DNA of 64,000 bases. Source: Azolla caroliniana (taxonomy: Eukaryota; Polypodiophyta). Both the position numbers and the translations under genes were made by a program. Positions 20,255 to 30,704 of this stretch are shown one piece after another (position 1 is the stretch's first letter; every line of letters starts with the position of its first letter). The notes under the pieces are model-generated. The model was not told the DNA's origin. It saw only the letters and a list, made by a program, of their open reading frames with translations, and did no database searches. The stretch covers positions 25,482,001 through 25,546,000 of the forward strand of contig JBHGNT010000004.1 of assembly GCA_043228905.1 (NCBI GenBank), written 5' to 3'.

Positions 20255-22170
20255 ATGTAATCTCTCTCTCTCTCATTCACACATACACACATAGAGGTAG
20301 CAAATTGCAATTCACAAGAAATAAGTTTATATATATAGGCATTTCTTCATGTAGTCACTAGTGTGTAATAAAAAATCCTCCTTATTTCAAAGTTGAGAAC
20401 ATCCACACAAATAGTTTGCTCCTCCAAAAGACTTAAGATCGTGCATACAAATAGATTGCTCCTCCGAAGGCTTCAAACATGATTTACCATATCATACCAC
20501 ATGGTTAAACAACCCTTCCCTATATATTCCCCACTAGTATGTACACATGATAAACCTAAAACACTACACTCAAACAAACTAGTAAGGCTTTTCATCTTGG
20601 ATTATTGATTGAAATATCATAAATGTGAGTTGCCCAAGAGAATTTGAAATCTTCATTTTCGGAAACTCAAGCATCAACACACACTTGAGGGTTTATTTGG
20701 GAGTATAAAGTATGTGTGAAGCAAAAAGATTTTTAGCTCATTAAACGGTCATCGTCGCCAACGAGTCATTTTGTGCATTTGAGGCCTCACGTTGCGCTTC
20801 ACGGCGCCATTTCCATCGCAAGAAGATCAATGCGGCAACCACGAACAACCAATAAGAGATGTATGCTCCCAAAGTCCCCTGTGTGGCTTCATCACGCCAT
20901 CCCACCAATGTATTCAACAATGCCCAAATGTTGTTGCCACTTTGGTGACAACAATCAAGCTTCCACAAGAACGTCTCCTTCTCCGTGAACTCCTCAAACT
21001 CGTGCACCGAGCCGACAAACAACCCCGCCGCGATCACAAGCAATAGCACCGTCGCCACATTGAGAAAGTACTTGAATGCCGTCCGATTGCCCCCCTTGTA
21101 GAGGAGGTAACCAACAGCAATCCCACAGATGGCCCCGACAACGGCCGGGATGGGGTACGCGGTGCCGGAACCCTCGAGCCCGATCCCTCCCAAGAAGATC
21201 ACCGCCTCCACACCTTCCCTCAACACCACGGTGAACGGGATGAAGAAGAGTGTGTACTTCCCCTTCTTACTCGATGCGAGGCTTTCGGCGGTATCCTCAT
21301 CCACCTTGGCTCGGGATGCGTGTTCGGATGAGAGCGCGTCCATGGTGACCTTGGTGAGCTTCTTCTCCCATTTCTCCCTCCATGTGTCCACCCGGATCAT
21401 GGAGAAGGCCATGAGTGTGATGAGCACGACCGCGATGAGGCCGAGGATGCCCTCCCACAGGGCCTCCGACTCGTCCCATGCCTCCTTGGCCACGGTGTAG
21501 TAGAGGGACAGAAAGACGGTGGCGGCCACGAGGCAGAGGGCGAGGGCGAGGCCAACCCCGAGCCAGACCTGGCGCTTCATGCGCTTGCGGGAGGGGCCCT
21601 TGGGGACGATCTTGTTGATGAGGGCCAGCATGACCGAGAGGATGATGGAGGCCTCGAGGGTCTCGCGGAACAGGATGAAGAAGGCCGGCACGCTGAAGAG
21701 CTCCACCATTGTTCCTTTGCTTGCTTGGGGGAGGAAAGCAGCTGCTACTAAGTGCTACTTGAGCTCCAAACGAATGAAATTTGTAACAATGTGGGAGAAT
21801 CCAGGAGGGATATGGAATTGAGGCTCAAAATGGAAGATGGTTGGAAGAATAGGCTTGTAAAGTATCAACGGAGGCGCTGACTTTATATAAGGAAAGGACA
21901 GTACGGAATGGTGGGATGTAAAGTTGACTTTTGGGTGATGTGTGAAAGGGCCGTGGTGTGTATGCATGTCACGTGGCGGCATGTGTAAAGCACTCATGTT
22001 ATTATTATAGACTTTGGAGCTGTATTGTAAGTCTTATACATATTGTGTGGGAGTGTGTGGGTCTCTTCTCTACCAAACGTTGTCCGCTGAATATCACGAT
22101 CTGGTTTGCATAGAATAACAAGCACATGGCCATTTTTGGTTCTGCATTTGGTGAGAATCAGCTCAGATCC
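20255..22170. repeat. Segmental duplication, copy A (contains an FTR1 gene)
   Basis: About 1.9 kb matches 26075-27965 in the same orientation, covering the downstream flank (from the CT tract and CACACATAGAGGTAGC), the whole FTR1 gene, and its promoter and upstream flank. The match is high but not perfect, with small indels in the flanks. Weaker similarity continues to about 22865 (compare 28020-28315 and 29350-29600). Confidence 0.88.
20741..21709 (-). CDS. FTR1: FTR1-type high-affinity iron permease, copy A
   Basis: An intronless 322-residue membrane protein starting at ATG 21709. FTR1 permeases move ferric iron across the plasma or vacuolar membrane, in fungi together with a multicopper oxidase. 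Both REXLE-type iron-binding motifs are present: RETLE at residues 15-19 and REGVE at 164-168. About seven hydrophobic segments are visible (around 5-32, 47-72, 86-106, 154-178, 185-205, 214-234 and 282-298). The length fits the family (300-400). A TATATAA box lies at about 21884-21890, some 175 bp upstream. The ORF is GC-rich and lacks introns, in contrast with its AT-rich surroundings. It differs from copy B at six residues: 33, 37, 123, 252, 310 and 319. No partner oxidase is in the window. Confidence 0.92.
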   Translation of the reverse strand: MVELFSVPAFFILFRETLEASIILSVMLALINKIVPKGPSRKRMKRQVWLGVGLALALCLVAATVFLSLYYTVAKEAWDESEALWEGILGLIAVVLITLMAFSMIRVDTWREKWEKKLTKVTMDALSSEHASRAKVDEDTAESLASSKKGKYTLFFIPFTVVLREGVEAVIFLGGIGLEGSGTAYPIPAVVGAICGIAVGYLLYKGGNRTAFKYFLNVATVLLLVIAAGLFVGSVHEFEEFTEKETFLWKLDCCHQSGNNIWALLNTLVGWRDEATQGTLGAYISYWLFVVAALIFLRWKWRREAQREASNAQNDSLATMTV

Positions 22171-22878
22171 CTCGATTTTTGCATAGGGTTTCTAGGATTA
22201 CATTATAATACGCAGGCCATAGTCGTTAAAAAACGCGTATTCAATGTTTTAGAATACTCAGAAGTATTCTACATGTATTATACGTTTTACAAATACCATT
22301 TTTCATATTTTCATATATTCTACATATTTAACAAGTATTTACCATTTCAAAAACAAAATTAAAGAAACTCAAGATTTTAAGAAATGTTTAATGTATTCTA
22401 TGTCAAGTATGCTACGTATCTAAAGTATTCTACATGTACTCTATGTATTTAACGTATTTTATTATTTATCTATAAAATACGTAGTATTTTTTTTTTAAAG
22501 TTAGAATACTTAGCATTCATATTCTACACGTATTGTATGCTAAGTATTCTACAACAATGACGCGGGCACACACATGCATACACATGTACCCACATATAAG
22601 CCCGAGTGTGCCTTCTTCATGCACCTTATCATGTGGACGACAATCAAAATACTCTAGACTCTAAAGCAAAGATAAATAAAACTTGAAGCCACTTGGGCCA
22701 AGGTGGGTATGTTGTTGTGTTCAATTGATGATCTATGTGTCTGCCGAAGGAAACATATAGAATGTCTATTTGCCTCATTGGTTATCTTGTTAGGAGATGA
22801 TATAGAGGTTAGGATGGTTGGCAAGTGAGCACCTAACCACGTTGTCGTATAGAGGAAATGCTAACCAAGGGATGAGGT

Positions 22879-22975
22879 GATCCCACTGATGGCCCCGACA
22901 ATGGTCGGGATGGGGTACATGGTGCTGGAACCCTCGAGCCCGATCCCTCCCAAGAATATCACCGCGGTGACGTTG
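22879..22975 (-). pseudogene. 97-bp FTR1 gene fragment
   Basis: The segment TGATGGCCCCGACAATGGTC through AAGAATATCACCGC matches codons for about residues 168-197 of the FTR1 genes (21118-21208), on the same strand, with several mismatches and no flanking FTR1 sequence. It is a dispersed relic of a third copy. Confidence 0.85.
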
Positions 22976-23077
22976 CCCTATAGGTTAGGATGGTGTTCTT
23001 CGTCCATGCTTCTTACCTGCAACATTTCTTCATCCTTTCTTTCAAATCCATTGCTGACTTTCAAAGAATCGAGATTC

Positions 23078-23079
<2 letters not shown>

Positions 23080-23142
<63 letters not shown>

Positions 23143-23153
23143 TGTTTGTGTTT
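23080..23153. repeat. (GT)n microsatellite with duplicated left flank
   Basis: About 30 GT units end in GTTTGTGTTTGTG. The left flank (TTCTTCGTCCATG ... GCAACATTTCTTCATCC) matches the flank of the GT tract at 30442-30628. Confidence 0.9.
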
Positions 23154-23639
23154 GTTAATCCTATTGTCTATACAAGGAATGGGGGCGGTATAGCAATTGG
23201 TGGGTATATGTAGGTTAGCAAAGAGTGCACGGGTAGTTGTGAGAATGGATAGGAGTAGAGGAGGAGGAGAAAGGAGAAGAATGAGAGAGAGTAAGTAAGA
23301 GAAAGAAAGAAGTGAGATTGGGAAAGAGATAGAGGGAGGGAGGGAGGGAGGGAGGGAGAGAGAGAGAGAGGGAAAGGGGAAAAAAAAGGGGAGTGAAAGA
23401 GAGGTGAGATAGAGGTGAGAGAAAAATATTTGAAAATTTGAAAATGTATTAGAAAACGTGGTCTATTAGCAAACTAGTTTTGCTCACAATAGGAGCTCTT
23501 CAGTGTCAAACGACCATATATAATAGTTGGAGATGTTTATATAGGACGGAAGAGAGAGAGAGAGAGAAAGAGAGATTGGTGGTCTATGCGGCAAGCAGCA
23601 ATAGAAATAAGGAATCTTGTGTTGTTGGCATCCACATAC

Positions 23640-26060
23640 TCAACACATAGTGCGGGTCTTCTATTGTATTCATCATCTTCGACCTCTTTAATCGGGTGAG
23701 TTCCGGTTATCTTTCTTGTTCATGGAAAATTGTTTTTATCCTGGATCGCTATCACATCAAGAATAATGGATATGAACATGAATTCCTCTCAAATTGTGGG
23801 GGACATCGATATGGACACAATTGATCCAAAACAGAGTAATGTGATGGTTGAATGAGGTTGACAAGGATCATTGTAATTGGGATCATTTATGGGGAATTGC
23901 CAATACCTTGTTGTCTAATATTGTGGAAGAAAATGAAAGTGCACCGAAAGAATGCATTGAGGAGGATGTGCATGATGTGAAAGTTGATGCTAAGGCAATG
24001 TTGCAATCTTTTGATGTATTCTATGATCGTGCGGTTATATTGTTTTTTACCGGGAACCTTCCATACATTAATTAGATTAAACTATGGTTGAACTCAATCT
24101 TGTCACCAAATTGTGTTGAAAATATATATATGTAGGACCTCGAGGGTTTTATGATGTAGTGTTTTGTTCACTAGAACATCGAAGTGCATTGTTGGCCAAA
24201 GTTCCTGTGTTTTTTTATAAACGATTGGTGCATGTAATGCAATGGTCCCCCGTTGTGGACTATCATGCTTTGTTAAAACAAGAATGCCCCGTTTGGGTAA
24301 CATTGGATTGTAAGCATGTTTTTTTATGGCCACTTTTACCAGATTTGAGTCAAATGGGTAAAGTGTTGGTATCTCCACATGCAAATGCTACAAATAAGTG
24401 TAGATTTTGGGTGTTACGGGATACAAGTCGTAAGAGGCTAGGATGGGTGCGTGTGAACATACCTGGTATGAAAAGACTTTGTTTTAAATTGAAGTGGGAG
24501 ACGTTTGCAGGTCATTGTTTTGGATGTGGTGAATGGGGTCACTTTATGGCGGAATGCCATCGTCATTGCCCTTCAGCTATAGAGGTTCCTAATGAAGAGA
24601 ATGGTAAGGAAAGAGTTGGGAGAGATGCTAGTGTGTCAAATATTGTGGTTGTTATGGATGAAGGAACATCATCTAGAGAGCGAGTTATAAAGAGGTTTCA
24701 CTTGAAGGTTTGGGCCCTAAAAATAAGGGAGCTCAATCTGCGGATATGGAAAAACAAAGTTTGGTGGTGATAGAAAAAGGAAAAAAACCATTGGATAGAA
24801 CTAGTAGTGATGTTGTTGAAAAGCTTGGCATCAACTTAAGGGCAAGTCGAAGGGGAAATCAATGAATATGCAACGTAATAGTTTTCCCACTACTCGTGAG
24901 ACTACTTGGAAAGGTAATTCAGGAACTAGAGAGGATCCTCGAAAAGTTCCTTCACAAAGACAATTGAGGGATAAGGGATTGCCCCTTCACCTTCAGTTTG
25001 ATTCATTGGGACGGGTTGTAAACTCATCGAATTCTCGAGGTTTTCGTCAAGCGGGAGAACCTAAACAAAAGATTTTGATAGATGGCCCTAAGGATGTGGT
25101 GCATGAAAATCCATATGCAACATTGGCACATGCTTTGACTAGTTTCATGACATCGGTTGCTCTAAAGGAGCAAGTGCGCCCATAACATTGTTGATTGAAT
25201 GAAAGTGGTAACATGGAATGTGAGAGGGGCATGTTCTCCTCATAAGAAGTATATATATTATTGCAAACTTTGTTAAATAAAGAATGGGATGCATTATGTG
25301 CAATTGAGCATAAGTGTCATGAGTTAGAAGGATCCACAGTTCATTTGCGTGGATATTCATCATTCTATGCAGGACATCTTAATAATCATTATTCAAGTGT
25401 GGTATTAATCGTGTGAGATAAATATTATCCTAAGTGGTGCATAATGATCCTTATAGTCGGTTTTTGGTTCTAGAAATCACTTTTTTGGCAAGGTTGTGTG
25501 GGCGGTTGGGATTTTATGCCCCTAACCAAGCCACGCAACGTATTGCATTATGGGGCTCACTTCGTCAAACCCTATGTGTGGGTCGTCCAAGATTATTTAT
25601 GGGTGATTTTAACATGTGTGTTGATGCATCTCAATCTACATCTGAACATTCAATCTTAGATGATCCTGAGCAACTTGCTTAGGATTCATTAGCTATGGAG
25701 GTTCTAAAGTTGGATGTTTGGACATGGTTGCATGGGAATGATCCAAGTTTTACTTTCCAATCCGCTCAACATAGACAAACATGGAATTGGTTAAATAGAA
25801 TGTATGTGATGCGCAATGATTCTTTTTTACCAACATCACTTCGTATGACAGTTTTACAAGATGTAGGAACTTTAGACCACTCCCTTATTTGTTTGGAGGT
25901 TTGTGGTCATGCAATTGACATGTATAAGTCTTTACTTGGAAAGCCTCCATTACGCTTTAACTCTTCTCTTTTGCTTCAACCTCACTTTCAAGATTCTCTC
26001 ATGGAGCATGTCATTATGCTAAATTCCATTACCGATAGAGAGCGCAACAATAAAAACAAT
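23640..26060 (+). mobile_element. L1-type LINE, 5' half (ORF1 and endonuclease), decayed
   Basis: ORF1 pieces run from about 23765 to 24770. The region from about 24000 (DRAVILFFTGNLPYIN, then ALLKQECPVWVTL) resembles the DUF4283-type RNA-binding domain of plant LINE ORF1. It is followed by a CCHC knuckle, CFGCGEWGHFMAEC (near 24517). From 25200 an apurinic endonuclease-like region follows (VVTWNVRGA, MGDFNMCVD near 25598, and LDHSLICLEV near 25876), with frameshifts and stops. The reverse transcriptase is absent, and the element ends abruptly near 26050, where the duplicated FTR1 block begins. It is not functional. Confidence 0.75.
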
Positions 26061-26074
26061 TTCGCTTCTCCTTT

Positions 26075-27965
26075 CCCTCTCTCTCTCTCTCTCTCTCTCT
26101 CATTCACACACACACATAGAGGTAGCAAATTGCAATTCACAAGAAATAAGTCTTTATATATAGGCATTTCTTCATATAGTCACTAGTGTGTAGTAAACAA
26201 TCATCCTTATTCAAAGTTGAGAACATCCACACAAATAGTTTGCTCCTCCAAAAGGCTTAAGATCATGCATACAAATAGATTGCTGCTCCGAAGGCTTCAA
26301 ACATGATTTACCATATCATACCACATGGTAAAACAACCCTTCCCTATATATTCCCCACTATATATGTACACATTATAAACCTAAAACACAACACTCAAAC
26401 AAACTAGTAAGGTTTTTCATCTTGGATTATTGACTGAAATATCATAAATGTGGGTTGCCCAAGAGAATTTGAAATCTTCATTTTCGGAAACTCAAGCATC
26501 AACACACGTGATGGTTTATCTTGGAGTATAAAGTGTGTGTAAAGCAAAAAGACTTTCAGCTCATTAAACGGTCATCATCGCCAACGAGTCATTTTGTGCA
26601 TTGGGGGCCTCACGTTGCGCTTCACGGCGCCATTTCCATCGCAAGAAGATCAATGCGGCAACCACGAACAACCAATACGAGATGTACGCTCCCAAAGTCC
26701 CCTGTGTGGCTTCATCACGCCATCCCACCAATGTATTCAACAATGCCCAAATGTTGTTGCCGCTTTGGTGACAACAATTAAGCTTCCACAAGAACGTCTC
26801 CTTCTCCGTGAACTCCTCGAACTCGTGCACCGAGCCGACAAACAACCCCGCCGCAATCACAAGCAATAGCACCGTTGCCACGTTGAGAAAGTACTTGAAT
26901 GCCGTCCGATTGCCCCCCTTGTAGAGGAGGTAACCAACAGCAATCCCACAGATGGCCCCGACAACGGCCGGGATGGGGTACGCGGTGCCAGAACCCTCGA
27001 GCCCGATCCCTCCCAAGAAGATCACCGCCTCCACACCTTCCCTCAACACCACGGTGAACGGGATGAAGAAGAGTGTGTACTTCCCCTTCTTACTCGATGC
27101 GAGGCTTTCGGCGGTATCCTCATCCACCTTGGCTCGGGATGCGTGTTCGGATGAGAGCGCGTCCACGGTGACCTTGGTGAGCTTCTTCTCCCATTTCTCC
27201 CTCCATGTGTCCACCCGGATCATGGAGAAGGCCATGAGTGTGATGAGCACGACCGCGATGAGGCCGAGGATGCCCTCCCACAGGGCCTCCGACTCGTCCC
27301 ATGCCTCCTTGGCCACGGTGTAGTAGAGGGACAGAAAGACGGTGGCGGCCACGAGGCAGAGGGCGAGGGCGAGGCCAACCCCGAGCCAGACCTGGCGCTT
27401 CATGCGCTTGCGGGAGGGGCCCTCGGGGACGAGCTTGTTGATGAGGGCCAGCATGACCGAGAGGATGATGGAGGCCTCGAGGGTCTCGCGGAACAGGATG
27501 AAGAAGGCCGGCACGCTGAAGAGCTCCACCATTGTTCCTTTGCTTGCTTGGGGGAGGAAAGCAGCTGCTACTAAGTGCTACTTGAGCTCCAAATGAATGA
27601 AATTTGTAACAATGTGGGAGAATCTAGGAGGGATATGGACTTGAGGCTAAAATGGAAGAATAGGCTTGTAAGTATCCATGGAGGCGCTGACTTTATATAT
27701 GGACAGTTTGGAATGGGAGCAGCTTGCATTGTAAAGTTGACTTTTGATCATGTGTGGGCAGGGGTGTAGTGCGTATGCATGTCACGTGGTGGCATGTGTA
27801 AACCATCCATGTTATTATAGACTTTGGAACTTCGTTGTAACTTCGAAGTCTTCTATTGTGTGGGAATTTGTTGGTCTCTTCTCTACCAAACGTTGTCGGC
27901 ATATCGAGATTTGGTTCATATGGAACAACAATACCCACGGGCCATTTCTGGTTTTGCATTTGGTA
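26075..27965. repeat. Segmental duplication, copy B (contains an FTR1 gene)
   Basis: This is the counterpart of 20255-22170, in direct orientation about 5.8 kb away. Its left limit coincides with the break in the LINE. The promoter flank has diverged by small deletions: the bases between TTGTAAAG and the mini-exon-free leader are shorter than in copy A. Confidence 0.88.
26564..27532 (-). CDS. FTR1: FTR1-type high-affinity iron permease, copy B
   Basis: An intact, intronless 322-residue ORF from ATG 27532, with RETLE (15-19) and REGVE (164-168) and the same seven hydrophobic segments as copy A. Predicted role: ferric iron uptake or export through a membrane. Relative to copy A it has Leu33, Glu37, Val123, Asn252, Pro310 and Met319; most other base differences that I noticed are silent. 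A TATATAAAG box lies at about 27692-27700, 160 bp upstream. Both copies remain open, so both may be expressed; the duplication is recent or the copies are kept alike. Confidence 0.92.
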   Translation of the reverse strand: MVELFSVPAFFILFRETLEASIILSVMLALINKLVPEGPSRKRMKRQVWLGVGLALALCLVAATVFLSLYYTVAKEAWDESEALWEGILGLIAVVLITLMAFSMIRVDTWREKWEKKLTKVTVDALSSEHASRAKVDEDTAESLASSKKGKYTLFFIPFTVVLREGVEAVIFLGGIGLEGSGTAYPIPAVVGAICGIAVGYLLYKGGNRTAFKYFLNVATVLLLVIAAGLFVGSVHEFEEFTEKETFLWKLNCCHQSGNNIWALLNTLVGWRDEATQGTLGAYISYWLFVVAALIFLRWKWRREAQREAPNAQNDSLAMMTV

Positions 27966-30440
27966 AGAATCGGCTCAAATTCCTCAATTCTTTTACATAG
28001 GATTTATAGGATAACATTATTATACGTGGGCACACATATGCATACACATGTACGCACATATAGGCCCAAGTGTGTCTTCTCCATGTACCTTGTAGTTGTC
28101 ATGTGGACAACAATCAAAATTGTCCACAACAAAGATCGGAAAAACTAGAAGTCCCTTAGGGCGAGGTGGGTATGATGTTCTATTCAATTGATGATATGAC
28201 ATGTGTTCGCCAAGGGAAACATATAAAATCTCTATTTGCCTAATTGATTATCTTGTTAGGAGGTGATCTAGAGGTTAGGAGGGTTGGCAAGCAAGCGACT
28301 AACCAAGTTGCCCTACGGAAGTATTTAACATACTCTACAAGCATAGATTGACCCATGCGTGATATTCTTGAGATTCGACATTCGTAATATTCGTGGTATT
28401 CGAAAATAGAAAATGGCCCTAAGAATATTATAAAACCATTCGTTTACATATACATATACACACATACATACATCCACATACACAAACATATATATACATA
28501 TACACACACATACATAGATACATATACACACACATACATAGATACATATACACACACATACATAGATACATATACACATGCATACATATATGTGTACACA
28601 CACATACATCAATAATTAATTAACTCATTAATATAATAATTAATTTACTATTAACTAATTAATTCACTTAAACATTAATTGATTCACTAATACATTAATT
28701 AATTTACAAATACATATCTTAATTCATTAACACATTAATTAATTCATTGGAAAATATTAGTTAATTAATTAATAATCAATTAATGCATTAATAATTAATT
28801 AATTAGGGCTTTGGCAAAACTTAGGGTTTCAGTGAAACTCTGAATTTGCAGCGGACAACAGGATGTAGGATTAGGTAGAGCATGAGAGGGAGTCGATGAC
28901 GCAGGCCGAAAAGAAGAAATTTTGTCGAAATTAGGATTATGACAGAAATTAGGGTTTTCTGTCGAAACCCTAATTTCTGGCCGAGAATAGGATATAGAGG
29001 GAGGCGAGGGTGTAAGTAGCACGCAGAGGGAGTAGGGTGAGGCGTCCTCGCTTCCTGCTGGCCACTGTTCTCGCTCGTAAATAAAACACAATTTTTTATT
29101 TTTTTTTATTTTTTTTAAATTTCAAGAAAAAGAAGGAAACGAATATATTTACGTGTATTCGTATTCCTATTCGTATGGATTCGTGGGGCAGGCTCCACGA
29201 ATGCGAATATGTCAATCTATGTCTACAAGTATTCTACATGTATTCTAAGTATATAACGTACGTATTCGAAGTATTTTAGAATACTTGTAGAATACTTCGC
29301 ATACATATTCTAGTACACGTATTATATGCTAAGTATTCTACAACAATGATGTGGCCACCGCCACACACATGCATACACATGTACCCACACATAGGCCCGA
29401 GCGTGCCTTCTTCATGTACCTTGTTACATGGGCGACAATCAAAATAATCTAGAATCTAAAGCAAAGATCAACAAAGATCTGTCGAGGGAAACATATAGAA
29501 TGTCTATTTGCCTCATTGATTGTGTTGTTAGGAGATGATCTAGAGGTTAGAATGGTTGGCACGTGAGTGACTAACCAAGTTGCCATATAGAGGAAATGCT
29601 AACAAAATACAAGTTGTTATACTCATATGACACCCTTTGCTGATTTTTAAATAATACTTTAATTTGTTGATTTGATTACATTAACTTGCGTCAATTTATT
29701 TATGCTAAAAAAACCATTAATATTTGTCACAAACATATTATTAGGGCCTACAATAACTTCTCAAAACTAGGTTTGCCAATAGACTTTGCCATGTCGCTTT
29801 AGAGAGGAAGTTCACAAAAACTTTTTAGAGATGCATAACAATCTATGGGTTACTACTACTACTTCCGAGGCTAGGCCTCTTGAAACAAGAAATATTATTG
29901 TATCATCTTGAAATATACACAAGGGGTTGGTTCTCCAAACAAATGACTCCCCAATGTTTTTTCCTTTGACATATTGCACTTTTAATGAACCTTCTCCTAA
30001 AAAAGTAGATTTCCAAACTCAAATCCAACAACCTTGTAGCTGAAAGTCAAAACTAGTGCAACATCACTTTTCTTAAGCAATTATGCTAAACAAAGAGTGT
30101 GTACTCACATGAACATCCAAACTTGAGGTGTTTCCTACACGAGGTAATTTACTTAGGCACAAACGAAGAAAATCGTTGCTTCATTTGACATTATTCGAGT
30201 TGCAAGATGACGACTTTTCTCTCGTCTTCCTGGATCAGGCGCGAGATGGAGACATTCTTCCATCCTTACAAGGACGAGGCGACGACTCCCAGGCCGAGAG
30301 ATGCCAACATTCCCTAGGTCTATCGGACGGCCAAGCAACAAACTTTCTTCGTCTTCCAAATAGCGAGCTGCTCTTCGTCCATGCAACATTTCTTCATCCT
30401 ACCTTGCAAACCCGTTTATGAATTCCGAAGAATGGAGATT
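27966..30440. other. Spacer between FTR1 block B and the ceramide synthase
   Basis: The part at 28020-28315 resembles 22560-22865. A TACACACATACATA microsatellite lies at 28440-28600, and an ATTAATTAATTCATTA-rich tract at 28605-28805. At 28810-29090 there is unique-looking sequence with two reverse-oriented AGGGTTT motifs. At 29220-29600 there is a third copy of the GTATTCTA/CACATGTACCCACA block. No gene can be supported. Confidence 0.5.
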
Positions 30441-30441
30441 C

Positions 30442-30511
<70 letters not shown>

Positions 30512-30628
30512 GTGTGTGTATGTGTGTGTGTGTATGTGTGTGTGTATGTGTGTGTGTGTATGTGTGTGTGTATGTGTGTGTGTATGTATGTGCTATGTGT
30601 CTGTTTGTGTTTGTGTGTGTGTGTGAAA
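30442..30628. repeat. (GT)n / (GTAT) compound microsatellite
   Basis: Almost 190 bp of GT with interspersed GTAT, with the same left flank as the tract at 23080. It ends about 75 bp before the ceramide synthase start codon, so it lies in that gene's promoter or 5' leader. Confidence 0.9.
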
Positions 30629-30704
30629 TGGCCAGAAAAGATTATTCTTCTTCTTCTTTTTCTTCTTCTTCTCCTCTCTGATCTCTAGTATCTCTGTATC
30701 TGCC

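Larger units (their letters stand above)
22171..23580. other. AT-rich spacer with GTATTCTA repeats and microsatellites
   Basis: From 22240 to 22560 there are many short units related to A-G-T-A-T-T-C-T-A-C-A-T, a family seen again at 29220-29340. A block at 22560-22865 is similar to 28020-28315 and 29350-29600. A GGGA/GA-rich tract lies at 23220-23410. No host gene is visible, apart from the FTR1 scrap at 22879-22975. Confidence 0.55.

Noticed and set aside
21129-21500. Plus-strand ORFs over the FTR1 genes (also 26952-27323)
   Set aside because: Shadows of the GC-rich FTR1 frames on the other strand.
22877-23193. Cys/Val repeat proteins across the GT tract (also 30381-30688)
   Set aside because: Translations of (GT)n microsatellites; no coding support.
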